Below are positions 9,890 to 20,942 of a DNA stretch of 64,000 nucleotides, one piece after another. The notes under the pieces are model-generated. The model saw only the letters and a list, made by a program, of their open reading frames with translations, made no database searches and was not told where the DNA came from. Source of the stretch: Arion vulgaris (taxonomy: Eukaryota; Mollusca; Gastropoda; Stylommatophora; Arionidae). Each line of letters begins with the position of its first letter. The stretch's first letter is position 1. Made by a program: the position numbers and the translations under genes. The stretch is from NCBI GenBank assembly GCA_020796225.1, contig CM036755.1, positions 10,523,994-10,587,993 on the forward strand, given 5' to 3'.

Positions 9890-10135
9890 CTCTGTGGGCG
9901 GCTGTAGCTTTAGCTGTAGAGAACTCGACCACAACCCAAGCGTATCTAGTTCAAACTCCCCAGGCAGGCAGTTTGGAAGCAAATTCTTTTCGTGGGATTT
10001 TTTCGAAAGGTAAAAATAGACCTTACCGTTCAAAAACAATGGCAAACTACTGAACGTATAAGTAGTGACTAGAAAATCAACGACTCGTTTACTGTAGTTG
10101 ATGGCTACGTTCTGTAAAGGATATGCCACGATATT
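9890..10135 (+). mobile_element. SINE family D, near full length
   Basis: This entry defines family D: a head reaching ACCTGGTTCAAACTC-type box B, then GGCAGTTTGGAAGCAAATTC, GTGGGATTTTTTCGAAAGG, AAAAATAGACCTTACCGTTC, CAATGGCAAACTACTGAACG and an end GATGGCTACGTTCTGTAAAG, GATATGCCACGAT. Other copies lie at 26.1, 27.1, 57.7 and 57.9 kb. Confidence 0.65.
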
Positions 10136-10149
10136 TGCATCTATTCTCT

Positions 10150-10565
10150 GATCCCGTTTTGTATTTCGGTGTCAGGTCGAAAAAGGGGATACCTGGTGCG
10201 AGCCTTCCTATGCGTCGTATCTTTCTTTATTTCTCCAGTCCTGATTTGCCTCACAGCGTCGGGATAAGAAGAGATTTCTAGAACGGGCCTTTGTGTGCGC
10301 TTCATAAACAGTGTTTTTCGTCGTCTCTCTAATCTTTGAGGTCTACCTATTGCGTGACCGGACTTGTTGCTTTGTATCCACTGTATCGTGTAACATTGCT
10401 CTTTGATGCGCACTGTCTGTTGGTAATCTGCTTATGTGGCCGAACCATTTAATTTGGTTTTCGTGGATGGAATTCAGTACTAATGAAGTTGTACCTACTT
10501 TTTTCCTGATGTCTTCATTTCTCAATCGGTCTCTTCTTGTTACTCCCAGCATCCAAGACTTTTTG
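10150..10565 (-). mobile_element. LINE 3' end, reverse-transcriptase tail (family L1)
   Basis: The - strand reads MLGVTRRDRLRNEDIRKKVG and then HENQIKWFGHISRLPTDSAH, then EISSYPDAVRQIRTGE in other frames. It is related to 88-360 and 58765-59215. The frames are shifted, so the element is dead. Confidence 0.75.
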
Positions 10566-10574
10566 ATGAAACTA

Positions 10575-10581
10575 TTTTATG

Positions 10582-10612
<31 letters not shown>

Positions 10613-10925
10613 AACTCGCGATCACCGCCCAGACCGATGTACCAGATCTCCACATAAATTCTATTCATGTGGAAATCTGATTCATGCAGCCTTAGCATTG
10701 GTGTGTTTTACATCACATCTTTAGCATCATTTGGAGCTCTGGTGCTTATCCTTCGGCGATGTGTCCGGTTTCAGCCAGCGTTTACTCGGTTCGCTCTCCG
10801 TTCTGTAGCTATCTAGTGTTTTTACGGTGTGGGGTAGCTATCCCAATCCCAACCTCCTTTGTCACCTCTTAAGACATGCGTGGCAAGTAACCGCTCTATT
10901 CTTTACACGTCAATTTGGGTCACGG
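10575..10925 (-). mobile_element. Hybrid SINE (A head, F body), reverse orientation
   Basis: Read on the - strand it starts with an A-type head (TAGTGGCTACCGTGACCCAA), core GCATGTCTTAAGAGGTGACA, junction GGGATAGCTACCCCACACCG, F body GAGCGAACCGAGTAAACGCT and a (GA)n tail. It is the most complete copy of the hybrid family. Confidence 0.8.
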
Positions 10926-11084
10926 TAGCCACTAGGGCGTTATGCGAATCTAATCTTCTCTATTTCCGCTTAGTAAACTACCAAAATATTCCTGCATATT
11001 TCCAGTGGCAACGTAAGGGTGTGAAGCATGGACATTTAACAAGACAGTGAACAAACATATGTGTGCTTTTGAATATATGCATTA

Positions 11085-11445
11085 CATAAGAGTCCTCTGT
11101 ATACCATTGACAGAGGACAGAACAAATAGATCTATCGAGAAGAAACTCAAAATCAAAGAAAACTGACTGATGTTACAAATAAGAATGAGAAAATTGAAGT
11201 ATTTTGGACATATAAAAGGACACGAAGGGCTGGAGAAGACCATTATGGAAGGAGGCATACCAGCAAAGAGAAGAAGAGGAAGACCACGGGGAAGATGGAT
11301 TCCGGATGTAACTGATGATTTGAGCATGATGGCTGCAAAGGTGAGGCATTTGATCTATGAGAGAGAAATTGCTAAGGACTGTTATTGTGACAACATTCTG
11401 CTAAAGACAAGCTATTTGATGATGATGATGAAACTACCGAACTAA
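11085..11445 (+). mobile_element. LINE 3' end fragment (family L3)
   Basis: Open + strand frame from 11170 reads RMRKLKYFGHIKGHEGLEKT and RRRGRPRGRWIPDVTDDL, the typical last part of a non-LTR ORF after the reverse transcriptase (Y/WFGHI..R...GRPR..W..D). The same family is at 29600-29835 (-), 47180-47765 (-) and 59240-59840 (-). Confidence 0.75.
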
Positions 11446-11711
11446 AATGTTTTAAATTATTTGTGTTCCATTCATAGAAAAATTGACGAGTACGCCCATG
11501 GTAGGGAGGTTTTTGTGTATCATATTCGGTCAAATCGATAAGCTCGTCTGTTTTAGTATCTCTAACTGTTTTCATCTTAAGTAGTAGATGTTTCGCTTCT
11601 TTATCTTTCTTTTCATCTTCTTCTTCGTCGTTTGGTTATTGGTTAAACTGAGGTCATTGCACTTCGGGCAGACCCATAGGTGCTCAGTCTCCCCAACAGA
11701 TATCGAAGAGT

Positions 11712-11920
11712 TATTATTTTTCCGATCCAGAAGCACTTGAGCTGAAAGCTCTTCGGCTCGGTGTCATGGACATCGTAACCCTTCGGCTCGGTGCCACGAA
11801 CACCGTAAATCTGGGGAACCTGTAGCTTTTCTGCCAGTCCGCGGAGTTGAATCCGCACTTACAAAGGACTAGTCACCCGTAGTCCAACGCGCTACGAACA
11901 CGCTGGGCACGCAGGCTATC
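11712..11920 (-). mobile_element. SINE E
   Basis: GATCCAGAAGCACTTGAGCT at the left, ACGAACACCGTAAATCTGGG in the middle and CGCGCTACGAACACGCTGGG at the right. Confidence 0.75.
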
Positions 11921-11949
11921 GAAGAGTTATCAGTTATATGAGGACTATC

Positions 11950-12510
11950 TTCATAGCACTACGCACATGTCCATAGGTGCTCCGATCTCCGTCTCAGTCA
12001 TCGAAGAGTATGCATACTGATGGCTACTGTGCCTCGCTGGTTAAACACACGTCTCACTCATCCCGTCAGGCATCCAGTTCCACATGTACAACGGGTAACT
12101 CCAAACTGCTTAAATCAGTGAATCGATTCAACATCGATTTTAATGTCTTCGTTCAACAGGCAGTCACGAAGAGACCGAAGAGCATCCCCCTTATCCATAT
12201 TCAACTCCCCAACAATCGATGCTCTTGATGCAAGCCTTTTCGCCTTGTCGCAATCACCCGCATGCCCAGGACAGTATATCTACGTAAGCCTCTGGAGGGT
12301 TTGAAGCTTCTATAGATGACATCCATTCATACCGAAACCTGTCATTCTAGATCTTGTGAAGCATCAACTGAGAGTCAGATACAACACCGGTCCCAGTAAG
12401 CGGAGTCACAGAGAGCCAATGGAGGGCAGCAGTAACGGCCTCAACCTCCATCCTCAACATCCTGCGGTCATGTTCATCATACATTCACCAACGAAACGAA
12501 ACATGGCATT
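11950..12510 (-). mobile_element. LINE RNase H fragment (family L4)
   Basis: The - strand, with shifts, reads LRMEVEAVTAALHWLS and VVSDSQLMLHKI, the glutamate and aspartate motifs of an RNase H domain (E in MEVEAVTAAL, D in SDSQ). A C-terminal region rich in CTCGTG follows. The copy is decayed. Confidence 0.6.
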
Positions 12511-12629
12511 ATGAACGAAGCTCACAGAGAAATCTATGGGGAACTCTCGAGGAACTCCAACTGACATGCTGTTTCATAAATACAACCAATGTCATGGTTT
12601 AGACGAGCATACGACACGCAAAGAAGAAG

Positions 12630-12870
12630 ACATATCCGTATTCTCTTTTATGCTTTTTTTTGACGTTTGCTTCTTTATTCTTCTCTTTTTAAATATCTTC
12701 ATGTGCCTTTCTCTTATACTTTGTCGTCTTCCTCTTCACTGTAGTCATCATTATTTTCTTCCTTTTTTCTTTCTTCTTCATTCTTATCATCAAACCAATC
12801 ATTATCTTCTTCATCATCATCATCTTTTTCTTATACTTCATCATATTTTGTCGGTTTCGTAATTCACGTT
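12630..12870. repeat. T/C-rich low-complexity tract
   Basis: CTT, TTC and CATCAT runs dominate. The 108-residue open frame over it is F/L/H-rich and not protein-like. From 12871 to 13020 I see nothing further. Confidence 0.7.
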
Positions 12871-13019
12871 AAGACCGTATTTTATTTGACTTAACAGCAC
12901 ACGATGTGATGAACATCGCGCTGCCCGCTTTTACGTCTACGTTATTCTCTGTTACCCATTAATCTTTATTTAAGCATATCTATAGATTAGAGTTGAGAAG
13001 TGTCCTACTTGTCCTAAAT

Positions 13020-13250
13020 AGCGACACTAGCTCGGCTGGGGACAACCAAACGCTGACGGAGAGCGAACCCAGTAAACGCTTGCTGAAACCGAACACAACG
13101 CCGAAGGATAAGCACCAGAGCTCCAAATGGCGCTGAATATGTGACGAAAACACACCCAAGCTAAAGCTGCAGGAATCAGATTTTCACATGAATGAGATTT
13201 ATGGGGAAATCTGGTACATCAATCTAAGGGTGATCGTGTGAGAGAGAAAT
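13020..13250 (+). mobile_element. SINE F with degenerate GA tail
   Basis: GCTGGGGACAACCAAACGCT, GAGCGAACCCAGTAAACGCT, GCCGAAGGATAAGCACCAGA, ending GGGTGATCGTGTGAGAGAGA. Confidence 0.75.
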
Positions 13251-13379
13251 AGCGATAGTACACACGCAGCTAAGACTACGTTTATCATCATCATCATTGA
13301 CCTCTTTGTCTCAGGAGACAATAGGTCTTGCGTCACGTAGTATGTTGACAATATATTAATTATTAATGATAATAATTCC

Positions 13380-13595
13380 TCTCGTACCGTTACATGTTAC
13401 ATAAGGCCTGCAAGCAATTTCTCCATACCGCTCTATCCTGTCTAACTCGTTCAATCTCCTTCATGGAACTGAGACCAATATTTCTTGCCTTTCTCAACAA
13501 AGTTCGTTTCAGGGTCTCCTTATGTCGTCTCTCTTTCTTGAACCCTTTGCATCCCACTTTAATGCCTGCTTTGGTATGCGTTGATCATTTCTTCT
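13380..13595 (-). mobile_element. LINE fragment flanking a 76-base array (family L5)
   Basis: Reverse complement of the element seen on the + strand at 19500-19755 (LSSMEEIERVAQDRAVWRN there). Here CATACCGCTCTATCCTGTCT and AACTCGTTCAATCTCCTTCA are the reverse complement of that coding stretch. Confidence 0.65.
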
Positions 13596-14560
13596 CAAGG
13601 TATGCCCAACATATCTCCGTCTTCTCTTTCTTATAACAGTTGTTACTAGTGGTTGACCAGACATTTCTTCTCAAGGTGTGCCCAACATATCTCCATCTTC
13701 TCTTTCTTATAACAGTTGTTACTAGTGGTTGATCAGACATTTCTTCTCAAGGTCTGTCCAACATATCTCCGTCTTCTCTTTCTTATAACAGTTGTTACTA
13801 GTGGTTGACCAGACATTTCTTCTCAAGGTGTGCCCAACATATCTCCATCTTCTCTTTCTTATAACAGTTGTTACTAGTGGTTGACCAGACATTTCTTCTC
13901 AAGGTATGTCCAACATATCTCCATCTTCTCTTTCTTATAACAGTTGTTACTAGTGGTTGACCAGCCATTTCTTCTCAAGGTGTGCCCAACATATCTCCAT
14001 CTTCTCTTTCTTATAACAGTTGTTACTAGTGGTTGACCAGACATTTCTTCTCAAGGTGTGCCCAACATATCTCCATCTTCTCTTTCTTATAACAGTTGTT
14101 ACTAGTGGTTGACCAGACATTTCTTCTCAAGGTGTGCCCAACATATCTCCATCTTTTCTTTCTTATAACAGTTGTTACTAGTGGTTGACCAGACATTTCT
14201 TCTCAAGGTATGTCCAACATATCTCCGTCTTCTCTTTCTTATAACAGTTGTTACTAGTGGTTGACCAGACATTTCTTCTCAAGGTGTGTCCAACATATCT
14301 CCGTCTTCTCTTTCTTATAACAGTTGTTACTAGTGGTTGACCAGACATTTCTTCTCAAGGTGTCCAACATATCTCCATCTTCTCTTTCTTATAACAGTTG
14401 TTACTAGTGGTTGACCAGACATTTCTTCTCAAGGTGTGCCCAACATATCTCCATCTTCTCTTTCTTATAACAGTTGTTACTAGTGGTTGACCAGACATTT
14501 CTTCTCAAGGTGTGCCCAACATATCTCCATCTTCTCTTTCTTATAACAGTTGTTACTAGA
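13590..14560. repeat. Minisatellite, 76-base unit, ~13 copies, LINE-derived
   Basis: Unit contains TTCTCAAGGTGTGCCCAACA, TATCTCCATCTTCTCTTTCT, TATAACAGTTGTTACTAGTG and GTTGACCAGACATTTC. It abuts the LINE fragment at 13380-13595. A single-copy version with the same order lies at about 49005-49100 inside a LINE fragment, so the array arose by amplifying an internal segment of that LINE. Confidence 0.9.
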
Positions 14561-14584
14561 TTAATTACATTAAAAAATATGTAT

Positions 14585-14655
14585 TAGAGAGAGAGAGAGA
14601 TGCATACAACATTACATATACACGGAGAGCAAAAGAGAGGAGTTACTGTAACGAT

Positions 14656-14689
<34 letters not shown>

Positions 14690-14985
14690 TGCATACAACA
14701 TTACATATACACGGAGAGCAAAAGAGAGGAGTTACTGTAACGATTAGAGAGAGAGAGAGAGATGCATACAACGTTACATATACACGGAGAGCAAAAGAGA
14801 GGAGTTACTGTAACGATTAGAGAGAGAGAGAGAGAGATGCATACAACGTTACATATACACGGAGAGCAAAAGAGAGGAGTTACTGTAACGATTAGAGAGA
14901 GAGAGAGAGATGCATACAACGTTACATATACACGGAGAGCAAAAGAGAGGAGTTACTGTAACGATTAGAGAGAGAGAGAGAGACG
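14585..14985. repeat. Minisatellite, ~70-base unit with GA spacer, 5 copies
   Basis: GA dinucleotides alternate with ATGCATACAACGTTACATAT, ACACGGAGAGCAAAAGAGAG and GAGTTACTGTAACGATTAG. GTTACTGTAAC inside the unit is a short palindrome. Related but diverged units (ATGTATACAACATTA) occur at 16.76, 17.30 and 17.42 kb. Confidence 0.9.
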
Positions 14986-15002
14986 TTCATTTAGAGATTA
15001 GA

Positions 15003-15262
15003 GACACCCGTCTGTTGCCGGGGCCCACAAGGGAAGCAAAGAATAGTAACACTGCGACCTACAAGGCATGTCGTAAGAGGCGACTGAGGTAGGGGCCTAG
15101 GAAGCTACCTTAGTAAATAAAAAGCGTCGCGGAAATTGGATGTGCTAGCCTACTTGTAGGCGCATAACTGACACAACGTACAATCGCTCTTAAGCTCAGA
15201 TCACATACACATCACAAAGAGTGGTTAACAAGTGGTCGATATGGAACGTTTGTAGAAGAAAA
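15003..15262 (+). mobile_element. SINE B, full length
   Basis: From CCCGTCTGTTGCCGGGGCCC through GGCATGTCGTAAGAGGCGAC to CGATATGGAACGTTTGTAGA. The following 15265-15400 looks like a reversed SINE head (GTGGAATTGATCCCTGTACA, CGCGGCTTTCCGCC). Confidence 0.75.
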
Positions 15263-15629
15263 GTATTTGATTGACACATAGAACCTCTAAAATCGGAAAA
15301 AAAATTCTCTCTCACTGTGGAATTGATCCCTGTACAAAGCTTCTACGAATCAAGTGCGTTACCCACTACGCTCGCGGCTTTCCGCCACTGGAAAAACTGC
15401 TAAGAAAACAGGAAGATAAAGAGCAGAGAGCGAGGGAGAGAGAGAGAGAGCCTATCTGATTTATTGATGTGAATACCTTTTCTATTAGGAGGATAACTGA
15501 CGTGTTACATTATGCGCCTAAGTGGAAACTAGAGTAACAGAGAGAATGTGTGAGGAAGACAAGAGACAGATTTCTAGTTTCTTGATGTGGAGAAATGTTT
15601 TCTAGAATTTTTATTGAGACATTTTATAA

Positions 15630-16430
15630 TGTAGACAGCGAAGGTAAAAGAAGAAAGAGAGAGAGTGGAAAGAGAGATAGGAAGAGAGAAGAGAGAGAGA
15701 GATAAGAAGCGAGAAGATAGAGATATGAAGAGATAGAGAGAGAAAGAGAAGATAGAAGACATAGTAGAGAGAGGATTTGAAGAGAGAGGAAAGAGAGAGA
15801 AAGGAAAGAAAGAGAGAAGTGAGAGAAGAGAGAGATAGGAAGAGAGAGACAGTGTGAGAGAAGAGAGAGGAAGAGACAGAGTGAGAGATTAAGCGAGAAG
15901 AGAGAGTGAGAAAAGAGAAAGAGTAAAGAGTACGAGAAAGAGAGAGAGAGGAAGAAAGAGAGAGAGAAGTTAGAGAAAGAGCGAGAGAGATAGGAAGAGA
16001 GCGAGAGAAAGCGATCGAAAGGGAGAGAGAGTGAGAGATCGGAAGGGAGGGAAAGAGAGAGTGAGAGATCGGAAGGGAGGAAAAGAGAGAGTGAGAGATC
16101 GGAAGGGAGGAAAAGAGAGTGAGAGATCGGAAGGGAGGAAAAGAGTGAGAGATCGGAAGGGAGAGTGAGAGAAATAATAAGAGAGAGTAAGAGTGAGAGA
16201 TAGACTAAGAAGCTAGAGGGGAGGAGATTAAAAATAAAACAGAGAGAGAAAAATAAAAAATAGAAAGATAGGAAATTGCATAAGGATAATAAAAAGAGAA
16301 ACAATTATAAATGACGTTACAGAAAGAGAGAGGGATGAAAGAGAAGAAAGAGAAAAAAGAAAGATAGGAAGATGATAGATAGAAATGAAGAGAGAAATAC
16401 ATAGAAAGAGAATGAGATAAGTAGATAAGA
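15630..16430. repeat. GA-rich, strand-asymmetric low-complexity tract
   Basis: Almost only A and G on this strand, with loose periods such as GTGAGAGATCGGAAGGGAGG repeated five to six times at 16020-16165. The 226-residue - strand open frame here is S/L/F-only and is an artefact of composition. Confidence 0.9.
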
Positions 16431-16499
16431 GAAAACAGATTTAAGTTTCTTGTAGTGAGGTTGTTCTTAAAGTGGTGTGTTATTTAATGTACGTGACAG

Positions 16500-16735
16500 A
16501 GAGGGTGAGAGAGGAAAGGAATGATGGAGAGAGAGAGAGAGAGTATAGTCTTTACCACTGCTTGCTGCACTTAAAAGGCCAGTTCTAGCAGTGTATCGAT
16601 CTATGGCGGCGGGTTGCTACAGTACTATGAGAGTTACAGTAGTAAACTAAGCGACGGATTGGTAAAATGAGACCTGTCATGCTTGGTTGACCGTAACCAG
16701 AACTAGTTATTTATTATAGATATATGGAGAGTACT

Positions 16736-16768
<33 letters not shown>

Positions 16769-17233
16769 TGTATACATTAATACATATATATGGAGAGTAC
16801 TAGAGACAGAGAGTCAAACATGGGCACTGACAAAAGAACAAGAAAGGAAAATTACCACATGCGAAATGAGATGCTTGAGGAAAGCTGTAAATAAAACAAG
16901 AAGAGACCATATAAGAAATGAGGAAATTAGAAGAACAGTCGGAACAACACCTGCTATTAGATTTATTGAAAAACAGAGACTCAAATAGTTTGGCCACTTG
17001 GTCAGAATGAACCCGAATACACCAAGAGCGTACAACCTGAAAATGGAATCATCAAGAGGAAGGGACAGACCAAGAAAAGATGGGTTGATGGAGCTACAGA
17101 CATCTTAAAACTCCACAATACCACACCATATCAAGCGACCGAGTGTGCATTATCTCGGAAACCGATCATCAGTTAAACCTGCTACGCCTTGCGGCAAAAA
17201 AGCAGAGAAGGTCAAAAGAAAGAAAGAAAGAAC

Positions 17234-17266
<33 letters not shown>

Positions 17267-17420
17267 TGAGTGAAGGTCATCTAGAGATTAGACAGAGTGA
17301 TGTATACAACATTATAAGTACATGGAGGGTACCAGAGAGAGAGAGAGAAAAGAGAAAGAAAGAGTGTATACACTAATACATATATATGGAAAGTACTAGA
17401 GAGAGAGATAGAGATACGAT
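16500..17420. repeat. GA microsatellites interrupted by a LINE fragment
   Basis: Pure GA runs at about 16528-16543, 16734-16762, 17234-17265 and 17335-17350, separated by short unique text and by ATGTATACA..ACATATATATGGAGAGTAC units. Confidence 0.8.
16825..17175 (+). mobile_element. LINE 3' end fragment (family L6)
   Basis: With shifts the + strand reads KITTCEMRCLRKAVNKTRRD, TPAIRFIEKQRLK, FGHLVRM and KKRWVDGATDILKLHNTT. The same family lies at 21218-21620, 46690-47130 and 63110-63440. Confidence 0.7.
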
Positions 17421-17594
17421 GATGTATACAACATTACATATATTTCTAGAGAACTGGAGAGATTAGATGTCCATTTATAGATAGAGCCAGTACTGTATAC
17501 ATCATTATTTCTATTAGGAGAGTACTGCAGATTAGAGAAATCAATGTCAGCAACATTATAAATATAACGAGAGTACAATAGAGAAGTCAATCTA

Positions 17595-18045
17595 AAGATT
17601 CGAGATCTATCGAAAATATCGATTCTATCTATCGAAAATATCGACTCTATCTATATAAAATATCGATTCTGTCTATCGAAAATATCGACTCTATCTATAT
17701 AAAATATCGATTCTGTCTATCGAAAATATCGACTCTATCTATATAAAATATCGATTCTGTCTATCGAAAATATCGACTCTATCTATATAAAATATCGATT
17801 CTGTCTATCGAAAATATCGATTCTATCTATATAAAATATCGAAAATATCGAAAATATTGACTCTATCTATACAAAATATCGATTCTGTCTATCGAAAATA
17901 TCGACTCTATCTATATAAAATATCGATTCTGTCTATCGAAAATATCGACTCTATCTATATAAAATATCGATTCTGTCTATCGAAAATATCGACTCTATCT
18001 ATATAAAATATCGATTCTGTCTATCGAAAATATCGATTCTATCGA
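17595..18045. repeat. Minisatellite, 44-base AT-rich unit, ~9 copies
   Basis: Unit: CTATCTATATAAAATATCGA, TTCTGTCTATCGAAAATATC, GACT. The two half-units resemble each other (TATCTATATAAAATATCGA and TCTATCGAAAATATCGA), so the 44-base unit grew from a doubled ~22-base one. One irregular copy near 17840 has extra AAAATATCG steps. Confidence 0.95.
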
Positions 18046-18049
18046 GAAA

Positions 18050-18405
18050 GCTCGCGGCCACAGAAACATGGTTTTACAGAAGAATGATGTGAATTCCATG
18101 GACTGCTAAAATTACTAATGTGGAGGTGTTGAATGAGGTCAAGACAGAGAAAGCTTATCATCAATATAAGAAAGAGGCAGTCATCATTTTCGTCATGAGA
18201 TGAGGAGAGGTTTAGAACATACTGTAAAAACTGGTAAATTCGAGGGGAGACGAGACAGAGGAAGACAGAGAACATTTTGGATAGCCTGACTTCATGGCAC
18301 AGTAGAGCGTCAACATCTGAGATGATAGCAAACACCAGAGACAGAGATTTATGGAGATCCATGATCGCCTACACCAGCCGACACGGCACCTGATGATGAT
18401 AATCT
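18050..18405 (+). mobile_element. LINE 3' end fragment (family L7)
   Basis: Broken + frames include KHQRQRFMEIHDRLHQPTR and an end ACGGCACCTGATGATGAT. The same end is seen reversed at 40235-40475 and in the 5330-5900 units. Confidence 0.55.
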
Positions 18406-18409
18406 AGAG

Positions 18410-18786
18410 CATAGATTCCCAATCTTTTTAGGCCCACCGCCCACTTTGCACAACATAAACTTTGTAACGCCCCTCCACATTATCACAGATGCCAACGCCC
18501 CCACCACATATATACATTCTCTATTTTCTTTTTGACATAAAAATTGATATATATTTCTGTAAACCATTGTCAGTTTTCAAATGATTATATACATGAACTA
18601 GAAAATTCATGACAAAATGGATCGTGTAAGATGGGCATAAGATGAATTAAAATACAGAATTCAAATTGTTAATGTTTACTCAATCGCAAAATCACGAGAA
18701 AAAAAACCAAATGCTCTTGAACCCCTATCCCCCGGAAAGCTTCAGCGCCCACTGTGGGCGGTACCACCCACTTTGTCAACCCATAG
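18410..18786. mobile_element. hAT-type miniature element
   Basis: Left end CATAGATTCCCAATCTTTTT, GGCCCACCGCCCACTTTGCA; right end GGCGGTACCACCCACTTTGT with an eroded terminus. TCTAGA on both flanks is a partial target duplication. Same family as 30336-30701 and 32779-33215. Confidence 0.65.
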
Positions 18787-18911
18787 TCTAGATAGAGATT
18801 AGAAAGAGTGGTTCACATACATTAAAGATACATAGCGTATGAAGTACATATAGAACAAGTACACACACTTCTTCGTTGACCTTGACCGTCATGAAAAGGA
18901 TGATGTATACC

Positions 18912-19125
18912 CCCAAGAGCCTGCCTGCCCAACGTGTTCGTAGCGCATTGGGCGATGGTGTGACAAGCCCTATGTGTGTGTGGGTTCAATTCCGCGGGCT
19001 GGCAGAAAAAGCCACAGGTTCTCTAGATTTACGGTGTTCGTGGCACCGAACCGAAGGGTTACGGTGTCCATGGCACCTAGCCGAAGAGCTGAAAGCTCAA
19101 GTGCTTCTGGATCGGGGAAAAACAA
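18912..19125 (+). mobile_element. SINE E, full length
   Basis: GCCTGCCTGCCCAACGTGTT, GTGGGTTCAATTCCGCGGGC, GGTGTTCGTGGCACCGAACC, AAGCTCAAGTGCTTCTGGAT. Confidence 0.8.
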
Positions 19126-19127
19126 AA

Positions 19128-19325
19128 AAACAACGGCCAACTAAGTAGAGATGAACAGGTAGTCATTTTTCGTCTACGGACAGGGCACAATAGGCTGCGG
19201 AACCATCTATTTAACAAGTACAAAATAGACTATTCTGACATATGCACATGTGGCACCAGCAAGATAACAGAGACACACATACTGCAAGAATGTCCAACAT
19301 ACAGTGAACAGAGAGAAAACACATG
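19128..19325 (+). mobile_element. LINE C-terminal tail (family L8)
   Basis: With one shift it reads QVVIFRLRTGHNRLRNHLFN and SDICTCGTSKITETHILQEC, nearly identical to the tail of the element at 61340-62612. 19330-19500 has an open - strand frame of 64 residues with no recognised domain. Confidence 0.75.
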
Positions 19326-19499
19326 GCTGTTATAGTACGGGTTTTCCTTTTGGTTTAATTTGTAATAGTACGAGTTTTCCTTTCGTCCTTTCTTTTGGGG
19401 TCCATTGCGTTTCTGATTCCGTTATCCAGCGGGCTCTGTCCTTTATTTGTTTGTCTAGTATGTTGTATAGAGTTCCTTTTTCTCCTTGATAGATGATGT

Positions 19500-19755
19500 T
19501 AAAGTCTTCTTTTTCTGGGAGCATTGCGCAGCTATGGCTTTGGTTAGAGTATCCATGATAAGAATATCAAAGCAGGCATTGAAGTGGGATGCAAAGGGTT
19601 CAAGAAAGAGAGGTCGACCTAAGGAGACCCTGAAGCGAACTTTGCCGAGAGAGGCAGGAAATATCGGTCTCAGTTCCATGGAGGAGATTGAGCGAGTTGC
19701 CCAGGATAGAGCGGTATGGAGAAATTACTTGCAGCCCCTATGTAACGTATAACGG
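19500..19755 (+). mobile_element. LINE 3' end fragment (family L5)
   Basis: The open frame from 19486 reads ALKWDAKGSRKRGRPKETLK and LSSMEEIERVAQDRAVWRNY, a standard non-LTR ORF end. Confidence 0.75.
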
Positions 19756-19779
19756 TACGAGATGAATTATTATTATTAT

Positions 19780-20300
19780 TATTATCCATGGTCAGGCGAA
19801 TGGTGTGGGCTCTTGGTTGAGCGCTTCATTGTAACTTCTCTTATTACAGTGTGGTTCCTTTCTTTCTCATAGCTTTCATTCATAATTCTTATATATATAT
19901 TTGATAACCAAGTAGAAAACGTATAGACATGTTTATTGTTGATGTTACAAGATGTACGTGTTGACAACTCACAAACACGTCCTCTCATCTCAAAGGTTCA
20001 TGTCGTCTCTCTTGTGTTTACTACCGTTTCTACGCCGTCACTACACAACTACGTCGATTAGTTTTACTACGTCAGGTCTCGTTTAGTGTTGCCATACTGC
20101 TTATAGTGGACAGATGCAGATTTATTGCGCAAACACTACGGTCGGCTAATAAGAATATCTAAATATCTACCAACTACACACTAAAGCTAACTGTCTGGTT
20201 TCTCAGCTGCCACCTGGGGAGGAGCTGGCTACTCACCCCGGGAGACCTCGCTGTCGACACGACGGCAAAATTCCCTCATATGTGCACAGATAGAGTCCAT
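19780..20300. other. Stretch without a recognised gene or repeat
   Basis: After an ATT microsatellite (19766-19785) the sequence is unique in this window. Open frames are short (68 residues at most). 20200-20300 is GC-richer, with GCCACCTGGGGAGGAGCTGG, but has no domain. Confidence 0.4.
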
Positions 20301-20379
20301 CAGGGTTATTAGAGTTGTCCGAGCTGAATGGGAACAAGTCACCACACGTCGTTAAACGTGGCCCAACCTTAGCCGTCCA

Positions 20380-20640
20380 AGACAGGCTATACGGAGATGT
20401 ACATGGACTCTGGTTGACTACTAACTATTTTAAAAGTATACAAATCGATCGATGTCAAGTCCCAAGACAAAGCTTACTATGGAGATGTACATGGACTCGG
20501 TTGACCACTAACTACTTTAAAAGTATACAAATCGATGTCAGTTCAAGACAAGCTTTATGGAGATGTACATGGACTCCGGTTGACCACTAACTATTTTAAA
20601 AGTATACAAATCGATATCTGAAAACATTGGAAGAAGAAGA
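20380..20640 (+). repeat. Three tandem copies of a LINE 3' end (family L8), ending in GAA tract
   Basis: Each ~75-95-base unit has GGAGATGTACATGGACTC, GGTTGACCACTAACTA and TTTTAAAAGTATACAAATCG. The last ends TCTGAAAACATTGGAAGAAG. The single-copy form is the 3' end of the LINE at 61340-62612 (62518-62612). Confidence 0.85.
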
Positions 20641-20779
20641 AGACCATGCCCTTCCTCTGTATTGTGTTCCAGCTGTGATTCATTTCTTTCAGTTCTTGTT
20701 CTACTGTTCACCTCCAGGTCGTTTTGGGATGGGAAGATGTTTAGAAGTGAGAGCTGTCAAGTAGTAAATGGAAGCTGTT

Positions 20780-20920
20780 AAGGTGATTAGAAGTGGGGAG
20801 ATTCAAGTTTTAAACGGTGGGAGATTAAATTTTTAAAAGGTGGGAGATTAAAGTTTTAAAAGGTGGGAGATTAATTTTTAAAAGATGGGAGATTAAATTT
20901 TTAAAAGGTGGGAGATCCGT
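20780..20920. repeat. Tandem repeat, ~23-base unit, ~5 copies
   Basis: GTGGGAGATTAAATTTTTAA plus AAG. Left units are more diverged. Confidence 0.85.
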
Positions 20921-20942
20921 AAAGCTATGCTGATAAGAGCTT

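Noticed and set aside
12536..12862. 108-residue + strand frame with a hydrophobic stretch
   Set aside because: Low-complexity T/C-rich DNA; F, L and H codons dominate and nothing supports a gene.
15624..16304. 226-residue - strand open frame, S/L/F-rich with apparent membrane character
   Set aside because: It is the complement of a GA-rich tract; composition alone keeps it open and makes it look hydrophobic.
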